From assembly GCF_003945345.1 (NCBI RefSeq), contig NZ_AP019308.1:2542001-2606000 (forward strand): a stretch of DNA of 64,000 nt. Direction: 5' to 3'. A program made the position numbers and the translations under genes. The notes beneath the pieces were generated by a model, which saw only the letters and a program-made list of their open reading frames with translations, was not told where the DNA came from and searched no databases. Position 1 is the stretch's first letter. Each line of letters begins with the position of its first letter. This DNA comes from Paenibacillus baekrokdamisoli (lineage in GTDB: Bacteria > Bacillota > Bacilli > Paenibacillales > Paenibacillaceae). Below are positions 1 through 7,680 of the stretch, piece by piece.

Positions 1-448
1 GAATGGAACGCTCATGGTAATTGCCAAGCGCCGCCTTTTGTAAGACAATCGCATCTAAATCCGTTGCTAGAATCGAGGTGCGATCTAATGCGCCGAGCTC
101 TGATGCAATCATCGCTAACGTATAGGGTTCCTCGCCCGTTGAGCAGGCTGCACTCCAGATTCGAACGCGCCCGCCACCTTTTAGCATCTCAGGAATAAAT
201 TTCTTTTCCATCGCTTCCCAACGACTTGGGTTCCGCCAAAATTCCGAAACATTAATCGTCATTCGATCAAGAAACTCGTTAAGCAATCTATTATCCCGTT
301 CAATTGCGTCGAAATAGGCAGCAAAATTATTAAATCCATTCTTCTGCCTAAGTGTCGTTAATCTGCGTTTCATTTGTGCTTCTTTATATTGTGAAAGATC
401 AATATCTGTCTTGGCTTTCATTCGTTTCACGAATAATTCGAAATCCAT
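1..448 (-). CDS. cheR: Chemotaxis protein-glutamate methyltransferase CheR (N-terminal part, cut by window edge)
   Basis: CheR transfers methyl groups from S-adenosylmethionine to glutamates of chemoreceptors during adaptation. The first 149 codons are present and the rest lies beyond the left edge. After an N-terminal helical domain, the family motif NVSEFWRN appears at residues 66-73, and the SAM-binding loop SAACSTGEEP at 99-108. The ATG at 448 follows a GGGGGAATAG ribosome binding site. The neighbour upstream is ndk, as in the ndk-cheR order of bacilli, where aro and trp genes usually follow. Identification is secure; only length and C-terminus are unknown. Confidence 0.95.
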   Translation of the reverse strand, partial: MDFELFVKRMKAKTDIDLSQYKEAQMKRRLTTLRQKNGFNNFAAYFDAIERDNRLLNEFLDRMTINVSEFWRNPSRWEAMEKKFIPEMLKGGGRVRIWSAACSTGEEPYTLAMIASELGALDRTSILATDLDAIVLQKAALGNYHERSI

Positions 449-513
449 GTCTTCCAAACTCTATTCCCCCGCTGCGATCGACTAGAAGCACACTATTTTG
501 TTAAAAAGAACCA

Positions 514-957
514 TTAAATCCAACGCTGCAGTGTTCGCTCATATTCAAGCACTTCACTTGGAGCAAAGAAAATACCAATCTCCCTTTCAGCGCTTGATAC
601 AGAATCCGAACCATGTATAACATTGAAATTCGTATGTACAGCATAATCCGAGCGGATCGTACCTGGTGCAGCATCAATCGCGTTCGTCTTCCCAATAAGG
701 GCACGCGATAGCGCAATAACATTGTCGCCCTCCCATACCATAGCAAACACGGGTCCTGACGTAACAAACTCAACGAGCGGTGGATAGAAAGGCTTCCCAA
801 CATGCTCCGCGTAATGACGCTCAGCTAGCTCTGGGGTTATCTGCATAAACTTAGCGGCAACAAGTTTCAATCCTTTGCGCTCAAATCGTGATAGGATTTC
901 ACCAATTAAACCACGTTGTACCCCATCTGGCTTGACCATTAAAAATGTTTTTTCCAT
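514..957 (-). CDS. ndk: Nucleoside diphosphate kinase
   Basis: Transfers the gamma-phosphate of ATP to nucleoside diphosphates through a phosphohistidine, balancing NTP pools in the cytoplasm. The 147-residue protein has the usual bacterial length. It starts [16 protein letters not shown] and carries the active-site segment NVIHGSDS with the catalytic His at about 115. A longer GTG-initiated reading frame begins at 975, but that codon overlaps the strong GGGAGGTAG ribosome binding site, so the ATG at 957 is chosen. It sits 27 bases after hepT and before cheR, probably in one transcript with the menaquinone/heptaprenyl genes. Confidence 0.97.
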   Translation of the reverse strand: MEKTFLMVKPDGVQRGLIGEILSRFERKGLKLVAAKFMQITPELAERHYAEHVGKPFYPPLVEFVTSGPVFAMVWEGDNVIALSRALIGKTNAIDAAPGTIRSDYAVHTNFNVIHGSDSVSSAEREIGIFFAPSEVLEYERTLQRWI

Positions 958-984
958 CTGCTTTCTACCTCCCACTTGGGTCTA

Positions 985-1959
985 TTAGTAGTTCCTTTTA
1001 GCTGCAAAATGAGCAATGTCCGTCAAATTCTTCTTCGCCGGAATATCCGGCAAACCCTTCAGAGCATCAATAGCCTTCTTAATATAGCGAGTGGCCATCT
1101 CTTCGGCAGTGTGAATGCTAGCGCTCTTACGTATAATGTTCAACGCCTTCTTCGTATCCCCTGCTCCATTCGACTCTCGAATTTTATTTATTTCGAGTAA
1201 TAACGATTCGTTGATTGAAGGTTCTTGAAGAGCAAGCAGAACAGGCAGGGTGATATTGCCTTGTTTCATATCTGATCCCGGCGGCTTGCCTATTTGTTTC
1301 TCTGTTCCGAGCAGATCAAGTAAATCATCACGAATTTGGAACGCCATACCAAAGTTATACCCAAACTTATACAGCAGGTTGGCACTATGCTGATCTGAAC
1401 CTGATGCAATTGCGCCTAACTGACAGCTAATAGCAACAAGTAAGGCTGTTTTACGACGAATACGAAGTAAATAATTGCGAACTGTCTGTTCTGTATTAAA
1501 GAAATCACGAATTTGTTCCATCTCACCGATGCACATCTGCACCATAGCCTTAGATAAAATCTGATGAATAAGTGGATTTTGAAGATCGGTCACAATCGTG
1601 AGCGCCTTGCCGTAAATGTAATCCCCGGTGTACATCGCAATGCGATTATCCCATTTGGACTTCACGGTCAATTGACCTCGCCTTGTCTCTGCATTATCAA
1701 TAACATCGTCATGCACCAGCGAAGCCATATGAATAAGCTCCAGAGGCACTGCTATCTTCTCCAATACATCCAGACGGTAGTCGCCGAATTTGCCCGAAAG
1801 CAACACAAAAACGGGACGTATTCGTTTGCCTCCCGCTTTCAGTAGATGTGTGGACGTCTCGCTGAGGAGCGCATGATCCGATGTAACGCTTCGAGCAAGC
1901 TGGTTCTCGATAATCTCGAGATCGCTTTTCATTTTGGCGTAAATATCAAGTAGTTTCAT
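985..1959 (-). CDS. hepT: Heptaprenyl diphosphate synthase, catalytic component II
   Basis: Catalytic subunit of the two-component trans-prenyltransferase that builds the C35 side chain of menaquinone-7. The 324-residue protein shows GGKRIRP at 43-49, the first aspartate-rich motif DDVID at 84-88, and the second, RDDLLDLLG, near residue 210. All of these are hallmarks of class I polyprenyl synthases. Its ATG overlaps the mqnA stop codon by four bases (ATGA), implying translational coupling. The partner subunit hepS lies upstream in the same operon. Separation of hepS and hepT by four quinone genes fits joint supply of tail and head group. Confidence 0.95.
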   Translation of the reverse strand: MKLLDIYAKMKSDLEIIENQLARSVTSDHALLSETSTHLLKAGGKRIRPVFVLLSGKFGDYRLDVLEKIAVPLELIHMASLVHDDVIDNAETRRGQLTVKSKWDNRIAMYTGDYIYGKALTIVTDLQNPLIHQILSKAMVQMCIGEMEQIRDFFNTEQTVRNYLLRIRRKTALLVAISCQLGAIASGSDQHSANLLYKFGYNFGMAFQIRDDLLDLLGTEKQIGKPPGSDMKQGNITLPVLLALQEPSINESLLLEINKIRESNGAGDTKKALNIIRKSASIHTAEEMATRYIKKAIDALKGLPDIPAKKNLTDIAHFAAKRNY

Positions 1960-2816
1960 TCGTTCACCTGTAGGGCAGTATGGTCTTCAAAAAAACAGAT
2001 TTGGATTTCTTCGTCAAGCAAACCGAGCTGCTTAGCATAATCAAAATATAAAGAAAGACCAGCTTGCTCGTCCGAGCCGAAATGATAGGTTAATTCTTGA
2101 AAGTAACGACTCCAGTATGAAGGCTCACCGCCTAATTGTACGCAAGCCTTCTCAATAAGCGGCGAAGGATCCTGTAAGCTTAATCGTTTACTCTCAGTCA
2201 ATGCATGAAGCACAGTCGCCACCGCCTCTGGATCGGCCTCAGCCGTCGTTCTACGAACGGCTACAAGCGCGAACGTCATTCCATAACCGGTCCAGCTCTT
2301 CCAAAGCTCGCCCAGATCAATAACAGTGAAGCCCTCGTTGCGCCATGATGCTTGGATAGCGGTATCTCCTATGAGTAGTGCCGCGTCCGCTTGTTCCAGC
2401 ATGGAGTCAAGCAATGGCTCCATTGTTATATAAGAGGGGTTTGCTTTGTAATAAAGTGACATGATTATTTTCAACAAATTGACGGATGTTGCCGAGGTCG
2501 AAGTCATCGCAATTGTACCTCTGAGAACTGTTTCGAGCGGTTTCTTCGTAATCAGCAGGATGGAGTTAACCCGTCCCTTCGCGCTGACAGATAAATTCGG
2601 CAGCACCAGATAATCTTTTGCATGTTCGGCATAGGCATAGGAGGACATGGAAGTAATATCAATCTCCCCCTGCGCAAGTGCGCGGTTTAATGCTGATGGG
2701 ACACGCGTATCTATAATAAAACGATCCCTCGGCAGCCATTGCTCCGCATAATGAAATATTGGCCAAACGTTAGCATAGTCAATACGTCCGATTGTGATCG
2801 GTCGATTTAACCCCAT
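1956..2816 (-). CDS. mqnA: Chorismate dehydratase MqnA (futalosine menaquinone pathway)
   Basis: MqnA removes water from chorismate to give 3-enolpyruvyl-benzoate, the first committed step of the futalosine route to menaquinone. The 286-residue product begins GLNRPITIGRIDYANVWPIF and keeps the family segment MSSYAYAEH around the substrate pocket. The reading frame is open to 2885. However, the ATG at 2816 follows GGGGAG at good spacing and matches family N-termini, so it is chosen; ATG at 2825 is the alternative. It overlaps the end of the UbiX-like gene by 38 bases and hepT by four. Other mqn genes (B, C, D, E) are not in the window. Confidence 0.9.
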   Translation of the reverse strand: MGLNRPITIGRIDYANVWPIFHYAEQWLPRDRFIIDTRVPSALNRALAQGEIDITSMSSYAYAEHAKDYLVLPNLSVSAKGRVNSILLITKKPLETVLRGTIAMTSTSATSVNLLKIIMSLYYKANPSYITMEPLLDSMLEQADAALLIGDTAIQASWRNEGFTVIDLGELWKSWTGYGMTFALVAVRRTTAEADPEAVATVLHALTESKRLSLQDPSPLIEKACVQLGGEPSYWSRYFQELTYHFGSDEQAGLSLYFDYAKQLGLLDEEIQICFFEDHTALQVNE

Positions 2817-3441
2817 GCTGCTCATCTCCCCATCTTCTGTACAAATCATGATTAATTGGAAGTTGATCGAGCACTTTTCCAACAAGAAAATTTATTATAT
2901 CATCAATCGATTGAGGTCCATGATAGAAAGCCGGCATGGCAGGTATCAGCCTAACGCCCATCCTGGCAAGCGTCAGCATGTTCTCCAGATGAATCGCATG
3001 CAGCGGCGTCTCACGTGGTATAAGCAGCAGCTTTCGTCCTTCTTTTAGCATAACATCAGCTGCTCTAGTCATCAAATTATCGGAGATTCCATTCGCAATG
3101 GAGGCAATCGTTCCCATGGAACATGGCATAATAATCATTCCCTCTACTTGGAATGACCCACTAGCAATAGAAGCGCCAATATCTGCATTAGGATGAAGAA
3201 CAAGCTGCTTGCTGCTCATTTGCTGGTGAAAAACAGCTTCAAACGCGGCTAGTCGCTTAGTCGTATCCCAACCAAGCTCTTCTTTCATGACACGCCAACC
3301 CGCCTCTGTCACAACAAGATGAACATCTATATCTGAAGCAAGCAGTGTCTCGATCAAACGAATGCCGTATATAGAGCCACTGGCACCTGTAATACCGACC
3401 ACCCAACGCTTCCTCGCAGCCAATCTGTTCTCTTCTACCAC
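2779..3441 (-). CDS. UbiX/Pad family flavin prenyltransferase
   Basis: UbiX-type enzymes attach a dimethylallyl group to FMN, making the prenyl-FMN cofactor used by UbiD-type decarboxylases. The flavin-binding N-terminus GITGASGSIYGIRL and the segment PCSMGTIASIANGISDNL, followed by IPRETPLHAIHLENML, are diagnostic. The length, about 220 residues, is slightly above the family norm because of a short C-terminal extension. A GTG start at 3441 overlaps the stop of the UbiA-like gene; a TTG a few codons later is possible. Its place in the menaquinone operon suggests it serves a UbiD-like decarboxylation of the naphthoate ring, but no ubiD homologue lies in the window. Confidence 0.9.
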   Translation of the reverse strand: MVEENRLAARKRWVVGITGASGSIYGIRLIETLLASDIDVHLVVTEAGWRVMKEELGWDTTKRLAAFEAVFHQQMSSKQLVLHPNADIGASIASGSFQVEGMIIMPCSMGTIASIANGISDNLMTRAADVMLKEGRKLLLIPRETPLHAIHLENMLTLARMGVRLIPAMPAFYHGPQSIDDIINFLVGKVLDQLPINHDLYRRWGDEQHGVKSTDHNRTY

Positions 3442-4310
3442 TTATGCAGCACCACCAAGTCTAGAAAGGTAAAGACGAATAAGACCGTACTTAACGCACC
3501 ATTCATCGTAAAGAAGGCCGTTTGGACACGGCTCATATCACTAGGTTTAACGAGCCAATGTTCATAGAACAGAATGCCAGCAGCGATAATTGTTCCCACT
3601 AGATAGCCCCAGCTAAGGTCCGTCATCCAAAACAACGCGATAAAGCCAATTGCCGTAATAAAATGAAACACCTTTGCTATTCGCAATGCTCCGATAAGAC
3701 CGAATCGAGCCGGAATCGAATGAACGCCTTCTTTACGATCGAAGTCAAAATCCTGACAGGCATATATAATATCGAAGCCTGCTAACCATGTGGCTACAGC
3801 AATATATAGGACCCATGCAGACAAATCTAGATGACCGGTTATCGCGACCCAAGCACCAAGCGGCGCAAGACCGATTGTCAATCCAAGAACAACATGACAA
3901 AGCCAAGTAAAGCGCTTCGTGTAGGAATATAAAACCAGCATGAATACTGCGATCGGCATCAGCTTCAAGCAAATTGGATTCAGCTTAGCTGCCGCAAAAA
4001 ACAATAGAACAAAGGCTACTGCAATAAAGAGGAGAACTTCTCCTACTTTGAGCAGTCCCGCTGGAATTGCCCGTTTGGCTGTACGTGGATTCTTCTTATC
4101 AATTGCACTATCGATGACTCGGTTGAGCCCCATAGCCGCACTTCTTGCTCCCACCATCGCAAGAATGATCCAGCCGATCTCCCCCCACTCGGGCAATCGC
4201 TTCTCCATCATAACAGCGCCTAACAGAGCTCCCATGAAAGCAAAGGGTAAAGCAAAGATAGTATGCTCAACTTTAATCATTTCAAGGATAATGCCTAGTT
4301 TGCGAATCAT
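3435..4310 (-). CDS. mqnP: UbiA-like polyprenyltransferase, probably MqnP
   Basis: Integral membrane prenyltransferase joining the heptaprenyl chain to the aromatic quinone precursor. The 291-residue protein is strongly hydrophobic with several membrane segments. It carries the two aspartate-rich loops of the UbiA family: NRVIDSAIDKKNPRT near residue 62, and CQDFDFDRKEGVHSIPARFG near residue 185. The ATG overlaps the menG stop by four bases. With mqnA and a UbiX-like gene directly downstream, the futalosine-pathway enzyme MqnP is more likely than ubiquinone UbiA or the classical MenA. Substrate assignment is inference from context. Confidence 0.88.
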   Translation of the reverse strand: MIRKLGIILEMIKVEHTIFALPFAFMGALLGAVMMEKRLPEWGEIGWIILAMVGARSAAMGLNRVIDSAIDKKNPRTAKRAIPAGLLKVGEVLLFIAVAFVLLFFAAAKLNPICLKLMPIAVFMLVLYSYTKRFTWLCHVVLGLTIGLAPLGAWVAITGHLDLSAWVLYIAVATWLAGFDIIYACQDFDFDRKEGVHSIPARFGLIGALRIAKVFHFITAIGFIALFWMTDLSWGYLVGTIIAAGILFYEHWLVKPSDMSRVQTAFFTMNGALSTVLFVFTFLDLVVLHKW

Positions 4311-5026
4311 GCTTCGTCCGTTCCCTTCGTCCCCATGTGTAACGCCGCGATTCCACCAGTCAAGGGATAGGCGCGCACGTTCCGGAAGCCAACCTCCCGG
4401 TAAATATCAGCTAGTTGATTCAGATCAGGAAAAGCCTTCAGAGAATCGGGAAGCCACTTATACTGTTCATAACTCTTTGCAAATAGCTTGCCAAGTGAAG
4501 GTAAAATATGTTCGAAATAAAAATAATAAATGGACTTGAATGGCTGCCACATCGGCTTGGACAATTCCAAGCAAACAACTTGTCCACCAGGTTTAACAAC
4601 ACGCTTCATTTCTTTCAATACTTGAACTAGGTCAGGTACATTACGAAGACCAAAGCCTATTGTTGCATAGTCAAATCGGTTATCCTCGAACGGTAGCTCC
4701 ATGGCATTGCCATGAAGAAGGGAAATTTGAGCCTCTAATCCTTCTCGCTTTACCTTCTGCTGACCGTAATCAAGCATATGCTGGCTAAAGTCTAAACCCA
4801 CCGTCTTACCAGTCTGACTAGCGCGCGCGAGTGCAATCGTCCAATCGCCTGTACCGCAGCACAAATCGATGGACGTTGCGCCCGGCTTGATATCCATTTT
4901 GCGCATCGTGAATTTTCTCCAGGTTTTATGCCTGCGAAAACTGAGCAAATCATTCATAAGATCATATTTGGGAGCGATGCTTTCAAACACCGCATGAACA
5001 TGCTTCTCTTTGGAATCAGCTTGCAT
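4307..5026 (-). CDS. menG: Demethylmenaquinone methyltransferase
   Basis: SAM-dependent C-methyltransferase that performs the last step of menaquinone synthesis (UbiE/MenG family). The 239-residue sequence starts with HAVFESIAPKYDLMNDLLSF, typical of the family. It has the SAM-binding motif DLCCGTGDW near residue 55 and the post-motif FGLRNVPD. The ATG at 5026 follows AGGTGACTATCA. It lies six bases after hepS and overlaps the UbiA-like gene, so the run hepS to hepT looks like one translationally coupled operon. In B. subtilis the same gene separates hepS and hepT, but there without the three extra quinone genes seen here. Confidence 0.95.
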   Translation of the reverse strand: MQADSKEKHVHAVFESIAPKYDLMNDLLSFRRHKTWRKFTMRKMDIKPGATSIDLCCGTGDWTIALARASQTGKTVGLDFSQHMLDYGQQKVKREGLEAQISLLHGNAMELPFEDNRFDYATIGFGLRNVPDLVQVLKEMKRVVKPGGQVVCLELSKPMWQPFKSIYYFYFEHILPSLGKLFAKSYEQYKWLPDSLKAFPDLNQLADIYREVGFRNVRAYPLTGGIAALHMGTKGTDEA

Positions 5027-5032
5027 TGATAG

Positions 5033-5902
5033 TCACCTTCTCTCGTTGAGGACCGAGGCTGCCGGGATTAGCGGTCGCACAAACGTCTCTCCTATTTGTA
5101 AAAGCTCTTGTACGAGCTTATCGGATTCCAGACGTGATACGACAGCCCTAACATGCTCTACGGATTGTTTAAGCTTCTCGGTCAGCTGGCTTCGAATATC
5201 ATACTTGATCACCAGCGACGAAACGTTGGCAAACTCATCTGTTTGATTCATAATAGCTCGCTTTTCTTCTTCCGTTCCTTCACCTAGAACATGCCAATAA
5301 GCCCAGCTTCCGCTGAACTGTTCGGGTTTCTCGCTGCGGGTTAGCTCGTCTAGTACCACTTCACATTGCCCAACACTCTGAAGAAGATCTTGCCAGACTC
5401 GAACCATCTGCTCATCCAGAATACTTGTAAAGGCTTGAAACAATTCCGTCTTGATCTGGATGCATTGATTCAAATATTCTTCAGCGCTCATCTTAAACTG
5501 TTTCATTCGCATATAGAAATTCACTTTGAGCTTGTTCACTTCACAAACACCAGCACTTATGCTTCTTATCATGTCTACCTGCCCCGCCTGTGATAAGAGC
5601 TGGTAGAATCGGCTGCTGAAATAATCCCCCGCCAGCACCTTTAATTGACGTGAACGCATTTCGCGCTCAGAGACGTGACCCGAGTTAGAATCAATCATGT
5701 CATGCGCATCCATCCCAAGCTGCACAAGCGACGCTACTAGCGAATAAAGCTCACTGTGCAATAGAGGTATGCGTTGATTGGCTAAAAAAGTAAAAAGCAA
5801 CCGGATTCGTGAATCAGGAAAGTCCGGAAGCTCCGTGTACGTTTGAATCATATCGTAATCCACGTACTTCTTGGCCATCTCTGGTACTTTGTATGGTTTC
5901 AT
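5033..5902 (-). CDS. hepS: Heptaprenyl diphosphate synthase component I
   Basis: Non-catalytic partner of HepT, needed for C35 chain-length determination in menaquinone-7 synthesis. The 289-residue, largely helical protein lacks DDxxD motifs. It matches the HepS/HEPPP synthase component 1 family through PEMAKKYVDYDMI at the N-terminus, the segment LVASLVQLGMDAHDMID, and the LKVLAGDYFSSRFYQLL stretch. The ATG at 5902 follows GGAGG at nine bases. It is the first gene of the operon hepS-menG-mqnP-ubiX-mqnA-hepT. Position downstream of mtrB agrees with bacillar gene order. Confidence 0.92.
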   Translation of the reverse strand: MKPYKVPEMAKKYVDYDMIQTYTELPDFPDSRIRLLFTFLANQRIPLLHSELYSLVASLVQLGMDAHDMIDSNSGHVSEREMRSRQLKVLAGDYFSSRFYQLLSQAGQVDMIRSISAGVCEVNKLKVNFYMRMKQFKMSAEEYLNQCIQIKTELFQAFTSILDEQMVRVWQDLLQSVGQCEVVLDELTRSEKPEQFSGSWAYWHVLGEGTEEEKRAIMNQTDEFANVSSLVIKYDIRSQLTEKLKQSVEHVRAVVSRLESDKLVQELLQIGETFVRPLIPAASVLNERR

Positions 5903-5983
5903 GTGGTCAAGCCTCCGGACAAACAGCGCTTCTCTTGCTGCTTCTATAATCTAAATTATTATACCATTTTGTTTGATTTTTCG

Positions 5984-6538
5984 CTACAACGAGGACACTT
6001 TGGAACTGTTTCCAGAGATGCTCAGCCGCAGCCGCTGCTTCCAAATGATATCCGTAAATGGATCAGATGAGCCCAGCTTTGATAAATCTGTGGTGAGCCA
6101 TGAATCCGTTCGCCGGATATCTGTCGCAGCAATAAACCGAGTCGTTTCATAGCCGCTTTCATTTACGAGACCAGGTTCAACAAAACGCACCAGCACTCGA
6201 TTGACGTTCTCTGCTTTTATGAATGCCAGATATAGAAGTCGTTCCAAATCCCCCATCCACAGCTGCGTATTAGAATCATTTCCTTCAACCGATAAATCTA
6301 CCGAAAGAACAGCTTGGTTCCAAACAACCCTCTTCAGCTTTAATGTCAGCTGTAACCCCAGCATGGAATCTACTAAGTTATCCGAACTAAGCCGCTTTAC
6401 AGGAACGGAGCGAAAAACAGCCACATCGCCATTCATTGCTGTCCTGTTCTTGAAATTGTGTGGAAGCGCTGATAATAAAACGGTTACCGCTACCGTTATA
6501 ACCGAAGTGAAGAGCAGTCTTTTCCATATGGACCTCAT
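5984..6538 (-). CDS. Membrane-anchored protein of unknown function
   Basis: I do not recognise this 184-residue protein. It opens with a short basic stretch (MRSIWKRLL) and one hydrophobic segment of about 18 residues, like an uncleaved signal anchor. About 145 mostly polar residues, presumably outside the membrane, follow. The downstream domain mixes strands and helices, with no catalytic motif that I can name. Start 6538 is preferred over 6583 because GGGGGC lies six to eight bases upstream. It sits between mtrB, whose terminator ends just upstream, and hepS, a position with no counterpart in the B. subtilis cluster that I know of. Confidence 0.7.
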   Translation of the reverse strand: MRSIWKRLLFTSVITVAVTVLLSALPHNFKNRTAMNGDVAVFRSVPVKRLSSDNLVDSMLGLQLTLKLKRVVWNQAVLSVDLSVEGNDSNTQLWMGDLERLLYLAFIKAENVNRVLVRFVEPGLVNESGYETTRFIAATDIRRTDSWLTTDLSKLGSSDPFTDIIWKQRLRLSISGNSSKVSSL

Positions 6539-6586
6539 ACATAGCCCCCGTCCCAAGAATGACTTACTCTTACTATTGTACAAACT

Positions 6587-6609
6587 AAAAAAGCAGGCTA
6601 TGCCTGCTT
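6587..6609 (-). terminator. Intrinsic terminator after mtrB
   Basis: On the minus strand, arms AAGCAGGC and GCCTGCTT are separated by a four-base loop and followed by six T residues. It begins five bases past the mtrB stop codon, and should separate mtrB from the unknown gene and the hepS operon. Confidence 0.85.
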
Positions 6610-6613
6610 ATCG

Positions 6614-6835
6614 TTAGTCTTCTGTATCAACCGTTCCATATTTGGTCATAACCGTTGCTTTACCACGAATTTTTATCGCGGAGGTGTGGTCAGTGAACTG
6701 ACAAATCAATACTTCATTCTTATCCAGCTTCTCCGTATGGTGAAACTTTGTATCCAGCCCACGGGTCAGTCCAATTACCTGCACACCTTGTGCTTTTGCT
6801 TTTATGACGATATACTCGCCCTGCATGTCACTCAT
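6614..6835 (-). CDS. mtrB: trp RNA-binding attenuation protein (TRAP)
   Basis: TRAP forms an 11-subunit ring that, when loaded with tryptophan, wraps RNA bearing spaced GAG/UAG triplets and attenuates trp genes. The 73-residue product keeps the whole ligand and RNA face. IGLTRG and [11 protein letters not shown] are present, and [11 protein letters not shown] places RNA-contacting residues at Lys36, Lys55 and Arg57, equivalent to B. subtilis Lys37, Lys56 and Arg58. The ATG follows GAGGAGG at good spacing. In B. subtilis it is the second gene after folE; here folE is absent and mtrB has its own promoter and a structured leader. No TRAP target triplet array was noticed in this window. Confidence 0.95.
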   Translation of the reverse strand: MSDMQGEYIVIKAKAQGVQVIGLTRGLDTKFHHTEKLDKNEVLICQFTDHTSAIKIRGKATVMTKYGTVDTED

Positions 6836-6854
6836 TTTGACGTCCTCCTCATTT

Positions 6855-6894
6855 TAAAAAACTGCCTCCCGAACCAGAAGCTCAGGACAGCAGT
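6855..6894 (-). promoter_or_regulatory. Terminator-like hairpin in the mtrB leader (candidate attenuator)
   Basis: Minus-strand arms ACTGC and GCAGT close an imperfect stem that extends with G-U pairs through TCC/GGG. Six T residues follow, and then the mtrB ribosome binding site. It lies about 90 bases past the predicted start of transcription. It could terminate transcription before mtrB or, alternatively, end a small RNA of about 130 nt. No known riboswitch class was recognised, and no GAG/UAG series is present. Confidence 0.5.
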
Positions 6895-6991
6895 AAGTAT
6901 CTTGTTATGTAAAATGATCGGTTACCGAATTCAGAGATGGAACTTCCACCAAGCTGCCCTAGCACAAGCAACCCCAAGAACTGCAAGGCTC

Positions 6992-7020
6992 AGTGTACTG
7001 GAATTACTCAAGCTTGTCAA
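6992..7020 (-). promoter_or_regulatory. Sigma-A type promoter for the mtrB leader
   Basis: A perfect -35 box TTGACA (7015-7020) and a -10 box TACACT (6992-6997) are separated by exactly 17 bases on the minus strand. It directs transcription towards mtrB, leaving about 150 bases of leader. The intergenic stretch 6836-7087 otherwise shows no gene. Confidence 0.75.
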
Positions 7021-7087
7021 TAGGATTGCCACCATGAAGTTGCCACCGTGAATCCTTACACATGACCATTGGGATGAACGATTAATG

Positions 7088-7123
7088 AAAAACGCCCGAA
7101 TGCAAAAATGCCATTCGGGCGTT
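7088..7123 (-). terminator. Intrinsic terminator after hbs
   Basis: Perfect 12-base arms (AACGCCCGAATG / CATTCGGGCGTT) with a short loop, followed on the minus strand by a T run. It lies just past the hbs stop codon and insulates mtrB from hbs. Confidence 0.9.
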
Positions 7124-7145
7124 ATCAGTTGGCTATTGCCACTTC

Positions 7146-7421
7146 TTATTTGGAGACAAGGTCTTTCAGAGACTTACCGGCTTTAAAAGACGGGATCTTG
7201 CTAGCTGGGATATCAATTTCTTGACCTGTTTGAGGGTTGCGACCTTTACGTGCTTCGCGGCTCTTCACCTCAAAGTTTCCGAAACCTACCAACTGTACTT
7301 TATCTCCACCTTGAAGCGCTTCAGAGACAGCATCAAAAACGGCATCAACCGCTTTGGAAGCATCTTTCTTGGAAAGTTCAGTCAATTCGGCTACTTTCGC
7401 AATCAGTTCCGTTTTGTTCAA
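7146..7421 (-). CDS. hbs: Histone-like DNA-binding protein HU
   Basis: Small abundant nucleoid protein that bends and compacts DNA as a dimer. The 91-residue product has the HU signature [21 protein letters not shown] at the beginning of the DNA-binding arm, and ends in [14 protein letters not shown] nine bases upstream extends the frame, but it overlaps the GGGGAGG ribosome binding site. The TTG at 7421 is therefore taken as the start, giving the family N-terminus [13 protein letters not shown]. It has its own promoter and terminator. The ABC transporter genes upstream separate it from spoIVA. Confidence 0.95.
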   Translation of the reverse strand: MNKTELIAKVAELTELSKKDASKAVDAVFDAVSEALQGGDKVQLVGFGNFEVKSREARKGRNPQTGQEIDIPASKIPSFKAGKSLKDLVSK

Positions 7422-7614
7422 TTCTTTCACCTCCCCTGACGGCAGCTCATAAGCACATCATTATCATTCTGTTTTACCGAAACCTGAGAAAATATACCTG
7501 CAGGTAAAGCGTTAACTTTATCGTAGTCAATTATCTGACAGCGACCGATTACCGCAATCTTTTCAGAATTTGGATAAGTGTGCATCTCCTGCATGCTGAA
7601 CCATGAACAGATTT

Positions 7615-7643
7615 ATAGTAATACAGTGCCTTTAGAATTTCAA
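7615..7643 (-). promoter_or_regulatory. Sigma-A type promoter for hbs
   Basis: A -35 box TTGAAA (7638-7643) and a -10 box TACTAT (7615-7620) are 17 bases apart on the minus strand. The predicted start leaves a 5' untranslated region of roughly 185 bases before hbs. I saw no conserved regulatory RNA in that leader. Confidence 0.65.
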
Positions 7644-7680
7644 GAGGTTCATCAAGTTTTCCCCTACTGTTCCTAGGGTT

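Noticed and set aside
3940..4539. 199-codon plus-strand frame opposite the UbiA-like gene
   Set aside because: Antisense shadow of two well-identified genes, no start signal and no recognisable domain.
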